This document shows, one piece after another, positions 46,811 through 56,723 of a stretch of 64,000 bases of DNA (within the stretch, counting starts at the first letter, position 1; each line of letters begins with the position of its first letter). The position numbers were made by a program, and so were the translations under genes. Origin of the DNA: Pantoea deleyi (GTDB lineage: Bacteria; Pseudomonadota; Gammaproteobacteria; Enterobacterales; Enterobacteriaceae); assembly GCF_022647325.1 (NCBI RefSeq), contig NZ_CP071405.1:2728001-2792000 (forward strand), given 5' to 3'. Under the pieces are notes generated by a model. It was not told the origin of the DNA. It did no database searches and saw only the letters and a list, made by a program, of their open reading frames with translations.

Positions 46811-47572
46811 ATGCCACAAAACCAGCAAGGATTTTCAATAAAAGTCCTGACGATCAATACACACAAGGGTTTCGCCCCTTTTAATCGCCGCTTCATCCTG
46901 CCGGAATTACGCGAAGCCGTTCGCGCCACGGCGGCGGATGTGGTCTTTCTGCAGGAGGTGATGGGCACCCACGCTATTCATTCGCTTAACCATGAAGCGT
47001 GGCCCGCCTCCTCCCATTACGAGTTTCTGGCTGACACCATGTGGAACGACTATGCCTACGGGCGCAATGCTGTCTATCCCGAGGGCCATCACGGCAATGC
47101 GGTGCTGTCGCGCTTCCCGATTACTGAGTATGAGAACCGCGATATTTCGGTCGCGGGCAGCGAGAATCGCGGCATGCTGCACTGTCAGATCGCCCTGCCC
47201 GAGCCGCACGGCACGCTGCACGTTATCTGCGTGCATCTGGGTCTGAAGGAGGCCCATCGTCACGCGCAGATGAAAAAAATCTGTGAAATGGTGACCTCTC
47301 TGCCGCCCGATGCTCCGGTCGTTGTGGCGGGCGATTTCAACGACTGGCAGCGACGCGCCAACGCCATTTTAAAACAGGGCGCAGGCCTGAAAGAGGTATT
47401 CAGCATGAAGACCGGACGCCCGGCGCGCACCTTCCCGGCACGCTTCCCTATCCTGCGGCTCGACCGCATCTATGTCCGCAACGCCACCGTCAGTCATCCG
47501 TGGGCGCTGCCGCGTAAACCCTGGTCACACCTTTCCGATCACGCGCCGCTGGCGGTGGAGATTCACCTATGA
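46811..47572 (+). CDS. ybhP: YbhP, endonuclease/exonuclease/phosphatase family
   Basis: A 253-residue EEP-superfamily protein with the fold of DNase I and inositol phosphatases. Motifs [23 protein letters not shown] and [10 protein letters not shown] correspond to the metal-binding and catalytic residues, with SDHAPL at the end. E. coli YbhP is also 253 residues. Substrate unknown; coupling to clsB (ATGA overlap) suggests a phospholipid-related role, possibly acting on phosphodiesters. Confidence 0.92.
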   Translation: MPQNQQGFSIKVLTINTHKGFAPFNRRFILPELREAVRATAADVVFLQEVMGTHAIHSLNHEAWPASSHYEFLADTMWNDYAYGRNAVYPEGHHGNAVLSRFPITEYENRDISVAGSENRGMLHCQIALPEPHGTLHVICVHLGLKEAHRHAQMKKICEMVTSLPPDAPVVVAGDFNDWQRRANAILKQGAGLKEVFSMKTGRPARTFPARFPILRLDRIYVRNATVSHPWALPRKPWSHLSDHAPLAVEIHL

Positions 47573-48813
47573 ATTTTAACTGGCAGGACGGCAACCGGCT
47601 GCTGTTGCTGGAGAATGGCGAAGCGTTTTTCCCACGGGTCTTTGGCGCGATCCAGCGGGCGGAGCGTACGGTGCTCATCGAAACCTTTATCCTGTTCGAG
47701 GATGAGGTGGGCAACGCCCTGCACCGTGAACTGCTGGCGGCGGCCCAGCGGGGTGTCCGGGTCGAGGTAATGGTCGACGGTTACGGCTCCGCCGAGCTCT
47801 CCGATCAGTTCGTGAACAGCCTGACCAGCGCGGGCGTGCGCTTTATCTATTACGATCCACGTCCGCTGGTGATGGGGATGCGCACCAACGTGTTTCGCCG
47901 TCTGCACCGCAAAACCGTGGTGGTGGATGACGTGGTGGCCTTTGTCGGCGGCATCAACTTCTCCGCCGAGCACAATACCGATTATGGCCCGGAGGCGAAG
48001 CAGGATTACGCGGTGCAGGTCAAAGGACCGGTGGTGGGCGATATCGCCCGCTATCTGCAGCAGGCGATCGGCAGCGAACAGCCTACCCGCCGCTGGTGGG
48101 GTGGGCGCTCTCATCGTCCGGCGGTGAACACCACACCGGGCGATGCGCAGGTGCTCTACATCTATCGCGACAACGACGAGCATCGCGATGACATCGAAAA
48201 GCATTACATGGAGATGCTGCGCAAGGCGAAACGGGAGGTGATTATCGCTAACGCCTACTTTTTCCCCGGCTACCGGCTGCTGCGTGAGATGCGCAATGCC
48301 GCGCAGCGCGGCGTCCGCGTGAAGCTGATCGTTCAGGGCGAGCCGGATATGCCGATTGTGAAGGTGGGCGCAGAACTGCTCTACAACTATCTGGTGGATG
48401 GCGGCGTGGAGGTCTATGAATATATCCGTCGCCCGCTGCACGGCAAAGTGGCGGTCTGCGACGATCACTGGGCCACCGTTGGCTCCAGCAACCTCGATCC
48501 GCTCAGCCTGTCGCTGAACCTGGAGGCTAACCTGATCATCCACGATCGCCCCTTTAACCAGACGCTGCGTGACAATCTGGATGCGCTGATAACCCACGAC
48601 TGTCAGCGTGTGCAGGAAGATCGCCTGCCGCCACGTAACTGGTGGCAACTGAGTAAAAGCGTGGTGGTGTTCCACTTTCTGCGTCATTTCCCGGCCATCG
48701 CGGGCTGGCTGCCCGCGCATACCCCGCGTCTGGCGCAGGTCGCCGCGCCGGTTCAGCCTGAAATTGAAACTCAGGATCGCATTGAAGCTGACAACCCTGG
48801 AGCGAAATCCTGA
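47569..48813 (+). CDS. clsB: Cardiolipin synthase B
   Basis: Phospholipase D superfamily enzyme producing cardiolipin from two phosphatidylglycerol molecules, 414 residues. Both HxKxxxxD motifs are intact: [20 protein letters not shown] and [19 protein letters not shown]. Its start overlaps the ybhP stop (ATGA) and its stop shares bases with the ybhN start (TGATG), so ybhP-clsB-ybhN is one translationally coupled operon. Confidence 0.95.
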   Translation: MNFNWQDGNRLLLLENGEAFFPRVFGAIQRAERTVLIETFILFEDEVGNALHRELLAAAQRGVRVEVMVDGYGSAELSDQFVNSLTSAGVRFIYYDPRPLVMGMRTNVFRRLHRKTVVVDDVVAFVGGINFSAEHNTDYGPEAKQDYAVQVKGPVVGDIARYLQQAIGSEQPTRRWWGGRSHRPAVNTTPGDAQVLYIYRDNDEHRDDIEKHYMEMLRKAKREVIIANAYFFPGYRLLREMRNAAQRGVRVKLIVQGEPDMPIVKVGAELLYNYLVDGGVEVYEYIRRPLHGKVAVCDDHWATVGSSNLDPLSLSLNLEANLIIHDRPFNQTLRDNLDALITHDCQRVQEDRLPPRNWWQLSKSVVVFHFLRHFPAIAGWLPAHTPRLAQVAAPVQPEIETQDRIEADNPGAKS

Positions 48814-49778
48814 TGGCAAAAAAACATCCACGCTGGCAACTCGCCAAAAAAATCCTCACCGTGCTGTTCTTCATCGCGGTCGTGGTGCTGCTGGTGGTCT
48901 ACGCCCGCAAAGTAAACTGGGAAGATGTTTATGACGTCATCGTCAACTACAACCGCTTTGTGGTGCTGACAGCCGCCGGCCTGGTGGTGCTGAGTTACCT
49001 GGTTTATGGCTGCTATGACCTGATTGGCCGCGCCTACTGCGGCCACAAGCTGGCAAAGCGGCAGGTGATGCTGGTGTCGTTTATCTGTTACGCCTTTAAC
49101 CTGACGCTGAGCACCTGGGTGGGCGGCGTCGCCATGCGCTACCGGCTCTATTCCCGGCTGGGGCTCGACAGCGGCACCATCACCCGCATCTTCTCCCTGA
49201 GTATCGCCACCAACTGGCTGGGCTATATCCTGCTGGCGGGCGTGGTGTTCAGTGCGGGTATGGTGTCGATCCCCGGCGGCTGGTTTATCGGCGAGACCAC
49301 GCTGCGGCTGACTGGCGTCGTCCTGCTGGTGCTGGTGGCGGTCTATCTCTGGGCCTGCGCCTTCTCGAAACAGCGCCGCTGGACGGTCAAAGGCCAGACG
49401 CTGCAGCTGCCCTCACTGCGTATGGCGCTGCTGCAGTTCGCCGTCTCCTGCGCCAACTGGATGGTGATGGGTGCGATTATCTGGCTGCTGCTGGGGCGTG
49501 ACGTCGGTTATCCGATGGTGCTGGGCGTGCTGCTGATCAGCAGTATCGCGGGCGTGATCATTCATATCCCGGCCGGTATCGGCGTTCTGGAAGCGGTCTT
49601 CCTTGCCCTGCTCAGCGGTCAGCACGCCTCGCACGGCACCATTATTGCGGCGCTGCTGGCCTATCGCGTGCTCTACTTTATTCTGCCGCTGCTGCTGGCG
49701 CTGGTGCTCTATCTGGGGCTGGAGAGTCGGGCAAAGCATCTGCGTCAGAAGAACGAACAGAAGCTGCAGAAGTCGTAA
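48813..49778 (+). CDS. ybhN: YbhN, LPG synthase-like inner-membrane protein
   Basis: A 321-residue UPF0104 membrane protein with about eight helices, related to the flippase domain of lysylphosphatidylglycerol synthetase (MprF). Conserved segments include NLTLSTWVGGVAMRYRLYSRLG and HIPAGIGVLEAVFLALLS. No aminoacyl transferase domain is present. Together with clsB it points to lipid handling at the inner membrane. The TGATG junction with clsB couples the two. Confidence 0.93.
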   Translation: MAKKHPRWQLAKKILTVLFFIAVVVLLVVYARKVNWEDVYDVIVNYNRFVVLTAAGLVVLSYLVYGCYDLIGRAYCGHKLAKRQVMLVSFICYAFNLTLSTWVGGVAMRYRLYSRLGLDSGTITRIFSLSIATNWLGYILLAGVVFSAGMVSIPGGWFIGETTLRLTGVVLLVLVAVYLWACAFSKQRRWTVKGQTLQLPSLRMALLQFAVSCANWMVMGAIIWLLLGRDVGYPMVLGVLLISSIAGVIIHIPAGIGVLEAVFLALLSGQHASHGTIIAALLAYRVLYFILPLLLALVLYLGLESRAKHLRQKNEQKLQKS

Positions 49779-49810
49779 TAAAAAAGGGAGGCGCAGCCGC
49801 TGCGCCTCCC
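49778..49810 (-). terminator. Terminator after ybhL, probably bidirectional
   Basis: GGGAGGCGCAG-CCG-CTGCGCCTCCC (11-bp stem, 49786-49810) is followed on the minus strand by TTTTTTATTA. It ends ybhL and may also end ybhN, whose stop is adjacent. Confidence 0.85.
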
Positions 49811-49826
49811 TCCGTGTATTCTCAGC

Positions 49827-50534
49827 TTAGCGGCGGTTGCCGAAGATCCGCAGCAGCATCAGGAACAGGTTGATGAAGTCGAGGTAGAGCGTCAGCGCGC
49901 CCATAATCGAGTAGCGGCGCAGGTTTTCCGTGTCGCGGGCATCGATCTGCTCACCGATGTTTTTCAGCTTCTGCGTGTCATAGGCGGTCAGGCCCACAAA
50001 CACCACCACCCCGATATAGGTAATCGCCCACATCAGCGCCGGGCTTTTCAGCCAGAAGTTCACCAGCGACGCCAGCAGGATACCAATCAGCGCCATAAAC
50101 AGCAGGCTGCCCAGACGGGTCAGGTCGCGTTTAGTGGTGTAACCGTAGAAGGTCATCGCACCAAACATCCCCGCCGTGACGAAGAAGGTGCTGGCGATAG
50201 AGGAGTAGGTGTAAACCAGGAAGATGCTCGCCATCGTCAGGCCGGTCAGCGCTGAATAGAGCATAAACAGCCCGGTTGCCACCGCCCCGCTCAGACGATG
50301 AACCATACCGGAAAGAACAAAGACCAGCGCCAGCTGCGCGATTATCAGCCCGAAGAAGGTGATGCGGTTAGCAAACACCAGCTCCATCACTGCTGGCGTA
50401 CGGGCCGCAAACCAGGAGACAAACGCCGTCAGTAACAGGCCGCATGTCATCCAGCCATAGACCTGAGCCATATAGGCCTGCAGCCCGCGCGAGGCGGGTT
50501 GAACGATAGAATCATTTCGTGGATATCGGTCCAT
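49827..50534 (-). CDS. ybhL: Bax inhibitor-1 family protein YbhL
   Basis: Seven-helix inner-membrane protein of the BI-1/YccA family, 235 residues (E. coli 234). Typical segments are GFLQAYMAQVYGWM-like at the start (SRGLQAYMAQVYGW) and AYDTQKLKNIGEQ near the C-terminus. Such proteins conduct calcium or modulate FtsH in some bacteria; the role of YbhL is unclear. The start lies 196 bp from the stop of the upstream lipoprotein gene. Confidence 0.94.
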   Translation of the reverse strand: MDRYPRNDSIVQPASRGLQAYMAQVYGWMTCGLLLTAFVSWFAARTPAVMELVFANRITFFGLIIAQLALVFVLSGMVHRLSGAVATGLFMLYSALTGLTMASIFLVYTYSSIASTFFVTAGMFGAMTFYGYTTKRDLTRLGSLLFMALIGILLASLVNFWLKSPALMWAITYIGVVVFVGLTAYDTQKLKNIGEQIDARDTENLRRYSIMGALTLYLDFINLFLMLLRIFGNRR

Positions 50535-50729
50535 GATGCACCTCTTGTTAAAATGGGAACGCGCTTCCCGCAGGAAGCCGGTTTAATGCGGGGCCGCCAG
50601 GGTCAGCCTCCACGGTCTGTACGACCGGAAGCGGCTGAGCGCGGAACAGAACGGCGGCCATCTGCCGCGCCTGCCGGCACCGTCTCTAAGTGTGGCACAG
50701 CTCAGCTCAACTGCGCCACAACCTGCCGC

Positions 50730-51824
50730 TTAGCGCCGCGACAGACACTGCTGATAACGACTGTCGACGCGCTGCGCAAACCACGCCGTGGTGAGGTTAC
50801 GGGTGATTTTCGGGCTTTCGAGCTTAATGCCCGGCAGCATTTCGCGCGGTAACCGGCGGCCGGCCATCTTATCCGCCAGGGTAAAGACCTGTTTCCAGAG
50901 CGTACTGTCGCTGAAACTTTCCTTATCCCCCTTTTCCAGATCGCGACGAATCGCGCTGTTGCTCATATCAATCTGCTTCGACAGCGTCCGCACCGCCAGC
51001 TCCGTGCTGCCTGCCGCATCCGATCCATAGAGGATCAGATCGCCATCCAGCGCCAGCTTCATCCCGGTCGCGCGCGCCACCGCCGCCTGGAACGCCGCGT
51101 TGCGGCTCGCATACCAGCCCGCATTGAAATCGGCGAAGCGATAGAGCGGCTGGGTATAGTCCGCCGGGTAACCGAGCAGATGCATCGTACCGAAGTAGAT
51201 CCCGCCGTGACGGGTAAAGACTTCGCGCCGGATGGTGCCATCGACGGGCCACGGATAGCCTTTGGCATGCGCTTCGGCAAAGGCAATGCTGACCTGCATC
51301 GGTCCGCCGGTGTGAATCGGGTTGAGATGACCAAACAGCGTCTGGCCCATCGGCACCATATCGATCAGGTCGTCAAAAATCGCGCTCAGCTCTTTTTCAC
51401 TGCGCACTTTATCCAGCCGGGCGGCGTAGCTCTCGCCGGTCGGCGATTTAATCTGCAGCGCGGTGCGCACCAGGAAGGCGGGGACGTGTACTTTTGCCGC
51501 CCGGCGGTCGATCTCACCCCAGGCGATCTTTGACAGGCCCGGCACGGCGGCTTCGGCGCTGAAGTTGCTCTCCTGATCCGCGACGGCGATCACCGCACAG
51601 AGATTGCTGACGCTGGGATCGATCTGCTGCGTGCGGAAGGTGGTGTAGATGTCGTCGCGCCACGCCGCTTTATTGCTGACGTGCGGTGGCAGCAGCCGCT
51701 GGATCTGCGCTTTGACATCGTCGGGCTGCCGGACCGGGGCCTCAGGCGTTTTTTTGCTACTACAGCCTGCCAGCACCAGTGCGGCGACCAGCGTCAGACG
51801 TTGCAGAATCGGAGTAAATGACAT
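50730..51824 (-). CDS. DUF1615 family lipoprotein
   Basis: A 364-residue lipoprotein: MSFTPILQRLTLVAALVLAGCSS gives a lipobox (LAGC) with Ser at +2, implying outer-membrane sorting. The body contains ADQESNFSAEAAVPGLSKIAWGE, a pattern reminiscent of lysozyme-like folds, which may indicate peptidoglycan binding. The function is unknown. The ATG at 51824 has AGGACAGG upstream; the long frame to 52103 runs antisense into the neighbour. It is divergent from a second lipoprotein gene. Confidence 0.83.
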   Translation of the reverse strand: MSFTPILQRLTLVAALVLAGCSSKKTPEAPVRQPDDVKAQIQRLLPPHVSNKAAWRDDIYTTFRTQQIDPSVSNLCAVIAVADQESNFSAEAAVPGLSKIAWGEIDRRAAKVHVPAFLVRTALQIKSPTGESYAARLDKVRSEKELSAIFDDLIDMVPMGQTLFGHLNPIHTGGPMQVSIAFAEAHAKGYPWPVDGTIRREVFTRHGGIYFGTMHLLGYPADYTQPLYRFADFNAGWYASRNAAFQAAVARATGMKLALDGDLILYGSDAAGSTELAVRTLSKQIDMSNSAIRRDLEKGDKESFSDSTLWKQVFTLADKMAGRRLPREMLPGIKLESPKITRNLTTAWFAQRVDSRYQQCLSRR

Positions 51825-51930
51825 ACCTGTCCTCAGAATTGACGAAAGCCCTACTCTATCATCGCCCGCGCTGCGCAGGCAGGAGAGAACTGAACTAAGG
51901 TTAGCTTTTTTAACGGTAAAGGAACTGACG

Positions 51931-52716
51931 ATGTTTAAACTCTGGCCAGCGGCGGCGTTCAGCCTGTTATTAACCGGCTGTGGCGCCAATAATACGCCCG
52001 CGCAGGTGCACTCACCGGGTGCACCCACCTCCTCCTCGCTGAAGGTGCTGGAGAGCGGCGCCAGCGTGCTGCAGTCGCGCCCGCCGATTGCCGCCATTAA
52101 CACCTACCTCGACGGTTTCCATTTTTACAACGGCGATAAAAACGGTCAGATGGAGGCGCACCACTATGTCACCGTGCTGAACGATGACGTGATGCAGGCG
52201 GTGATTTACGACGGCAACACACGCGACGCGCGGCTGATGGGGGTCGAATACATCATCAGCGAGCGGCTGTTTAACACGCTGCCGCCCGACGAGAAGAAGC
52301 TGTGGCACAGCCACCAGTATGAGGTGAAGTCAGGCACGCTGATTGCGCCCGGCCTGCCGCAGGCCGCCGACCACGCCCTGATGACGCGCATCGTCAACAC
52401 CTACGGCAAAACCTGGCACACCTGGCACACCGATCGCGACAAAACGCTGCCGATCGGCATTCCGGCGCTGATGATGGGCTTTACCGCGGATGGGCAGATG
52501 GATTCGCGACTGCTGGCCGATCGCGATCGCCGGTTTGATGTTGATACCAACGCGATCCGGGCCGGACGGGCGGATATCGTCGCGCATCCGGCGGCGGCGG
52601 GCGCCAACGCGTGGCAGCAGGGTCAGGTGATTCAGCTGAAGCGAACGGCGGGTGGCGGTGAGCACAGCCACGGTAAAACGGAATTTGGTCCGGCGGAGCA
52701 GCTGAAACAGCCATAA
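51931..52716 (+). CDS. DUF1264 (OBAP-family) lipoprotein
   Basis: A 261-residue lipoprotein with lipobox LLTGCGAN. The body matches DUF1264, the family of plant oil-body-associated proteins: PPIAAINTYLDGFHFYNGDKNGQMEAHHYV, CHxYEVKSGT-like (HSHQYEVKSGTLIAP) and HTWHTDRDKTLPIG. Histidine-rich motifs suggest metal or ligand binding but the function is unknown in bacteria. The ATG at 51931 has AAGGA nine bases upstream; an upstream frame to 51649 runs through the divergent gene. It converges with moaE. Confidence 0.82.
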   Translation: MFKLWPAAAFSLLLTGCGANNTPAQVHSPGAPTSSSLKVLESGASVLQSRPPIAAINTYLDGFHFYNGDKNGQMEAHHYVTVLNDDVMQAVIYDGNTRDARLMGVEYIISERLFNTLPPDEKKLWHSHQYEVKSGTLIAPGLPQAADHALMTRIVNTYGKTWHTWHTDRDKTLPIGIPALMMGFTADGQMDSRLLADRDRRFDVDTNAIRAGRADIVAHPAAAGANAWQQGQVIQLKRTAGGGEHSHGKTEFGPAEQLKQP

Positions 52717-52719
52717 AGA

Positions 52720-52784
52720 AGGCCTGACAGGCTGGCGGGATCGCGCAGCGGGCAGCTCGCGCGTCCCGCTGAACCGGCAGGCCT
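52720..52784. terminator. Nested hairpins between convergent lipoprotein gene and moaE
   Basis: Outer arms AGGCCTG (52720-52726) and CAGGCCT (52778-52784) enclose an inner 11-bp stem (GCGGGA-CGCGC with GCGCG-TCCCGC, one bulged T). A probable bidirectional end structure for the two convergent genes; no long U-run. Confidence 0.5.
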
Positions 52785-53235
52785 ACTCCCAGCGCTGCGC
52801 GGCCTGATGGTCGCTGTCGCGGGCATCCACCCAGCGGTCGCCCTGCTCTGTGGCTTCGCGCTTCCAGAACGGTGCGCGGGTCTTCAGGTAATCCATGATG
52901 AACTCTGCGGCAGAAAAGGCGCTGCCGCGATGGGCGCTGGTGACGCCCACCAGCACGATCTCATCGCCGGGAAACAGCTCACCGACACGGTGGATCACCG
53001 TGACGCGCTGCAGCGGCCAGCGTTCACGCGCCGCGTCGACGATCTCCTGCAGCGCTTTCTCGGTCATGCCGGGATAGTGCTCCAGGGTCAGCGCGGCGAC
53101 GTCATCGCCCAGATTATGATTGCGGACTTTGCCGGTAAAGGTCACGACCGCCCCATCCTCATCACAGGCCGCCAGCCAGCGATAAGCTTCTGCCATATCG
53201 AAAGGCGCGGGGCCAACCCGAATCTGCGTCTCCAT
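52783..53235 (-). CDS. moaE: Molybdopterin synthase catalytic subunit MoaE
   Basis: Large subunit of molybdopterin synthase, which transfers sulfur from MoaD thiocarboxylate to cyclic pyranopterin. 150 residues, E. coli 150. Conserved features are FTGKVRNHNLGDDVAAL, the AHRGSAFSAAEFIMDYLKTRAPFWKRE segment with the catalytic lysines and GDRWVDA. It begins one base after the moaD stop and is last in the moaABCDE operon. Confidence 0.95.
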   Translation of the reverse strand: METQIRVGPAPFDMAEAYRWLAACDEDGAVVTFTGKVRNHNLGDDVAALTLEHYPGMTEKALQEIVDAARERWPLQRVTVIHRVGELFPGDEIVLVGVTSAHRGSAFSAAEFIMDYLKTRAPFWKREATEQGDRWVDARDSDHQAAQRWE

Positions 53236-53236
53236 C

Positions 53237-53482
53237 TCAGCCTCCGGTCACGGGCGGGAAAAAGGCGACTTCATCCCCGTCATGCAGCGGATGGGTCATC
53301 GGCACCAGCGTCTGATTCACGGCAGCCAGCAGTTTGCCCGACTCCAGTGCCAGCGCCCAGCGGTCGTCCCGATCGGCCAGTGCCGCGCGCAGCGTGGCCA
53401 CATCCGGATAGTCCGCAGCCACCTCAAGCGACGCGGTGCCGGTCAGCTCACGCACCTGGGCAAAAAACAGCACGTTAATCAT
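53237..53482 (-). CDS. moaD: Molybdopterin synthase sulfur-carrier subunit MoaD
   Basis: Ubiquitin-like sulfur carrier, 81 residues, ending in the Gly-Gly (FPPVTGG) that is adenylated by MoeB and thiocarboxylated. Starts [15 protein letters not shown]. Its start overlaps the moaC stop by 8 bp, consistent with translational coupling. Confidence 0.95.
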   Translation of the reverse strand: MINVLFFAQVRELTGTASLEVAADYPDVATLRAALADRDDRWALALESGKLLAAVNQTLVPMTHPLHDGDEVAFFPPVTGG

Positions 53483-53960
53483 GCGTCACCGCCTGAAAAT
53501 CGCCGCTTTTGCCGCCGCTTTTGCTGATTAAACGCAGCTGGTCGATAACGATGTCCTTCTGCACCGCTTTGCACATGTCGTAGATGGTCAGCGCGGCCAC
53601 CGAGGCGGCCGTCAGCGCTTCCATCTCTACGCCGGTCTTGCCGGTCAGACGGCAGAGCGAGGTGATGCGCACCCGGCTGTGCTCCGGTTCCGCTTCCAGA
53701 TTAACTTCCACCTTGCTCAGCATCAGCGGATGGCAGAGCGGGATCAGCTCCCAGGTGCGCTTCGCGGCCTGGATCCCGGCGATGCGCGCGGTGGCGAAAA
53801 CATCCCCTTTGTGGTGACGGCCTTCGATGATCATCTGCAGCGTGTCCGGCTGCATCAGCACCCGCACTTCGGCCCGCGCTTCGCGCACGGTGTCGGCTTT
53901 GGCGGAGACATCCACCATGTGTGCTTCGCCCGCCGCGTTAATGTGTGTGAGTTGAGACAT
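53475..53960 (-). CDS. moaC: Cyclic pyranopterin monophosphate synthase MoaC
   Basis: With MoaA, converts GTP to cyclic pyranopterin monophosphate; 161 residues, as E. coli. Typical segments are [54 protein letters not shown] and [17 protein letters not shown]. The catalytic lysine region is intact. The gene overlaps moaD by 8 bp and follows moaB by 11 bp. Confidence 0.95.
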   Translation of the reverse strand: MSQLTHINAAGEAHMVDVSAKADTVREARAEVRVLMQPDTLQMIIEGRHHKGDVFATARIAGIQAAKRTWELIPLCHPLMLSKVEVNLEAEPEHSRVRITSLCRLTGKTGVEMEALTAASVAALTIYDMCKAVQKDIVIDQLRLISKSGGKSGDFQAVTHD

Positions 53961-53971
53961 ACGTACCGTTC

Positions 53972-54487
53972 TTACCGTTTCTTCAGATGTGAGACAAAAT
54001 TGCAGGGTGCAGTCCGCGCGTCGAGCTGATCCACGATAATGCGCTCCCAGGCCGTGCGGCAGGCGCTGGTGGAGCCCGGCACGGCCAGAATCAGCGTCCC
54101 GTTAGCCAGACCGGCAACGGCGCGCGACTGCAGCGTCGAGCCGCCAATCTCTTCATAGGAGATCATCCGGAACAGTTCGCCAAACCCGTCAATTTCGCGA
54201 TCAAACAGCGGCAGCAGCGCTTCCGGCGTGCTGTTTTTCAGGTTAAAGCCGGTTCCGCCATTGATGATCACCACCTGCACATCGTCACTGGCAATCCAGC
54301 GCGACACCGTGGCGCGAATACGATAGAGATTTTCCGGCACGATGGCGTGATCGACCACCGCATGGCCCGCTTCCGCGGCGGCGGCGCGCAGATAGTCGCC
54401 GGACGTATCGTTGCTGGCATCGCGACGATCGGAGACCGTCATCACCGCAATCTGTACGGCCTGAAATTCGCTGGCGGATTTACCCAT
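53972..54487 (-). CDS. moaB: Molybdopterin biosynthesis protein MoaB
   Basis: MogA/MoaB-family protein, 171 residues (E. coli 170), with the [19 protein letters not shown] molybdopterin-binding segment and [14 protein letters not shown]. In E. coli MoaB is dispensable; in other organisms the family adenylates molybdopterin. It lies between moaA (14 bp) and moaC (11 bp) in the operon. Confidence 0.94.
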   Translation of the reverse strand: MGKSASEFQAVQIAVMTVSDRRDASNDTSGDYLRAAAAEAGHAVVDHAIVPENLYRIRATVSRWIASDDVQVVIINGGTGFNLKNSTPEALLPLFDREIDGFGELFRMISYEEIGGSTLQSRAVAGLANGTLILAVPGSTSACRTAWERIIVDQLDARTAPCNFVSHLKKR

Positions 54488-54501
54488 ACTTCCTCCTGAA
54501 A

Positions 54502-55488
54502 TTAGCCACCAATGTAAGAGAGATTCTGTGTGATGCCGGTGTTGCCCTGATGCAGGAAGTGCGTCTGCTTTTTCTGCCCCAGGCTGCTGGCAATCCGCGC
54601 CTGCAGTTCGGCCTGCTGATCGTCGGACGCCAGCAGATCGCGCAGCGGCACGCCGCCATCGCCAAACAGACAGAGGTGCAGATTGCCCTGCGCCGACACG
54701 CGCAGGCGATTGCAGCTGGCACAGAAATCTTTGGCGTAAGGCATGATCAGGCCGATTTCACCGACATAGTCGGGATGATAAAAGACCTGCGCCGGGCCGT
54801 CACTGCGCCCGCTTTCGCGACGCTGCCAGCCCTGGGCGATCAGCTGATCGCGGATCACGGTGCCGGAAACGTGCTGATCGCGGAACAGCGTACCGCCGTC
54901 GCCGGTTTCCATCAGTTCGATAAAGCGCAGCTGGATCGGCCGGGTGCGGATCCAGTCCAGGAAGGTGGCGAGATTACGGCTGTTGAGGTCGCGCATCAGC
55001 ACGCTGTTGACTTTCACCTGGCGGAAGCCAGCGTCCAGCGCCGCGTCGATGCCGCTCATCACCTGATGAAACTTATCCTGGCCAGTGATGGCGTGAAACT
55101 GGCGCGCATCCAGGCTGTCGACGCTGACGTTGAGCGCGGTCAGCCCCGCCTCGCGCCACTGCTTCACATCGCGCGCCAGCCGGTAGCCGTTGGTGGTCAC
55201 CGCAATCTGACGAATCGCGGCGTTTTCACGTACGGCGGCGATGATGTCGGTGAAGTCGCGGCGCAGCGACGGCTCGCCACCGGTCAGCCGCACTTTTTCC
55301 GTCCCGGCGGCGGCAAAGGCGCGCGTGACGCGACGGATTTCATCCAGTGAGAGAAAGCTTTTGTTACGAATTCCCTGCGGTTTATAGCCGTCAGGAAGAC
55401 AGTAGGTACAGCGGAAATTACAGACATCCGTGACCGACAGGCGCAGGTAATAGAACTTACGCGCGTATGCATCAGTAAATTGTGACAC
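54502..55488 (-). CDS. moaA: GTP 3',8-cyclase MoaA
   Basis: Radical SAM enzyme starting molybdenum cofactor synthesis from GTP, 328 residues (E. coli 329). The radical SAM cluster cysteines are C23, C27 and C30 (VCNFRCTYC), the C-terminal cluster is in [10 protein letters not shown] and HLCLF, and the protein ends in the functional Gly-Gly (LSYIGG). It is the first gene of moaABCDE. Its leader carries a Moco RNA motif and a ModE-like site further upstream. Confidence 0.96.
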   Translation of the reverse strand: MSQFTDAYARKFYYLRLSVTDVCNFRCTYCLPDGYKPQGIRNKSFLSLDEIRRVTRAFAAAGTEKVRLTGGEPSLRRDFTDIIAAVRENAAIRQIAVTTNGYRLARDVKQWREAGLTALNVSVDSLDARQFHAITGQDKFHQVMSGIDAALDAGFRQVKVNSVLMRDLNSRNLATFLDWIRTRPIQLRFIELMETGDGGTLFRDQHVSGTVIRDQLIAQGWQRRESGRSDGPAQVFYHPDYVGEIGLIMPYAKDFCASCNRLRVSAQGNLHLCLFGDGGVPLRDLLASDDQQAELQARIASSLGQKKQTHFLHQGNTGITQNLSYIGG

Positions 55489-55503
55489 CAGAACACCTTT
55501 CCA

Positions 55504-55612
55504 GATTGGGAGATGCAGTCATTTCTTCCTGCACCCTGGCAGCTCAGAGGCTACGGCCTGAACCCCCTATCCGCAGACGTAGGCATTCAGGCTTGAGTGT
55601 ACGCTGACCCGT
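55504..55612 (-). promoter_or_regulatory. Moco (molybdenum cofactor) RNA motif of moaA
   Basis: The moaA leader on the minus strand holds the conserved Moco motif core: GCCTGAA and TTCAGGC arms (55586-55592 and 55556-55562), a GTAGCCTCTGAGCTGCC segment, then GGGTGCAGGAAGAAATG and GACTGCATCTCCC, nearly as in E. coli moaA. It lies directly before the moaA start. The motif is proposed to sense molybdenum cofactor and shut down its synthesis. Confidence 0.85.
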
Positions 55613-55670
55613 TGATCAGCGCGGTAACCATGATGGTAGCGTGATTTACGCCACTCTTCCATGTGCTGTT

Positions 55671-55698
55671 TTCGCTATATAATCTTATACATATCGAA
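55671..55698. promoter_or_regulatory. ModE-like binding site upstream of moaA
   Basis: TTCGCTATATA-ATCTTA-TACATATCGAA is a near-palindrome matching the ModE consensus (TCGCTATATA-N6-TATATAACGA). In E. coli molybdate-bound ModE activates moaA, and this site lies at a suitable distance upstream of the Moco element. Confidence 0.7.
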
Positions 55699-55815
55699 TT
55701 TTCACCGCATTTTCACGACAGGATACGTTAAAATACCCGCCAGATTTTGACGCAAGTCATCCGCGCGGGCTTAGCGATTAGAGCCTCGCCACGCGAACGG
55801 ATTTTAAGGAGAAGT

Positions 55816-56718
55816 ATGAATCGCACACTGGCCGATCTTGATCGCGTTGTGGCACTGGGTGGCGGACACGGTTTAGGCCGCGTCATGTCTGCCCTCTCCC
55901 CGCTGGGCTCGCGTCTGACCGGGATCGTCACCACCACCGATAACGGCGGGTCAACCGGCCGTATCCGGCGTTCCGAGGGCGGCATCGCCTGGGGCGACAT
56001 GCGCAACTGCCTTAATCAGCTGATTGCGGAACCCAGCGTTGCGTCGGCGATGTTCGAGTATCGCTTTTCCGGCAACGGCGAGCTGGCCGGACATAACCTC
56101 GGCAACCTGATGCTGCGGGCGCTGGATCAGCTGAGCGTGCGTCCACTGGAGGCGATTAACATCATCCGCAACCTGCTGAAGGTGGATGCCTTTCTAATCC
56201 CGATGTCGGAGCAGCCGGTGGACCTGGTGGCGATGGATGCCGAAGGCAATATGGTGTATGGCGAGACCGCGATTGACGAGATGAAGCAGCCGCCGCAGGA
56301 GCTGATGCTGCATCCCAACGTGCAGCCCACGCGGGAGGCGCTGCAGGCCATCGCGGAGGCGGATCTGATCCTGATCGGGCCTGGCAGCTTTTACACCAGC
56401 CTGATGCCGATCCTGCTGATGGAGGAGATGGCGCAGGCGCTGCGCCGCACGCCCGCCACCATGGTCTTCATCGGCAATCTGGGCCGCGAACTGAGCCCGG
56501 CCGCCGCCAGCCTGACGGTCGCCGACAAGCTGCAGATGATGGAGCGTTATATCGGCAAGCGGGTGATCGATGCTGTGGTCGTCGGTCCTGCGGTGGCGAC
56601 CGACGGCATCGGGAATCGCCTGATTGTCCGTGAACCGCTGGAGGCCGCCGACATCCGCTATCGTCACGACCGCCAGCTGTTGCGGGTGGCGCTGGAACAC
56701 GCCATTCAGGGCGTTTAA
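55816..56718 (+). CDS. ybhK: YvcK/YbhK family protein (gluconeogenesis factor-like)
   Basis: A 300-residue member of the CofD/YvcK superfamily (E. coli YbhK 302). Key segments are [32 protein letters not shown] and [16 protein letters not shown]. Related Bacillus YvcK binds UDP-sugars and affects cell shape on gluconeogenic substrates; the E. coli role is unclear. The frame starts upstream at 55747, but the ATG at 55816 follows AAGGAG. It is divergent from moaA, as in E. coli. Confidence 0.93.
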   Translation: MNRTLADLDRVVALGGGHGLGRVMSALSPLGSRLTGIVTTTDNGGSTGRIRRSEGGIAWGDMRNCLNQLIAEPSVASAMFEYRFSGNGELAGHNLGNLMLRALDQLSVRPLEAINIIRNLLKVDAFLIPMSEQPVDLVAMDAEGNMVYGETAIDEMKQPPQELMLHPNVQPTREALQAIAEADLILIGPGSFYTSLMPILLMEEMAQALRRTPATMVFIGNLGRELSPAAASLTVADKLQMMERYIGKRVIDAVVVGPAVATDGIGNRLIVREPLEAADIRYRHDRQLLRVALEHAIQGV

Positions 56719-56723
56719 CGGCC

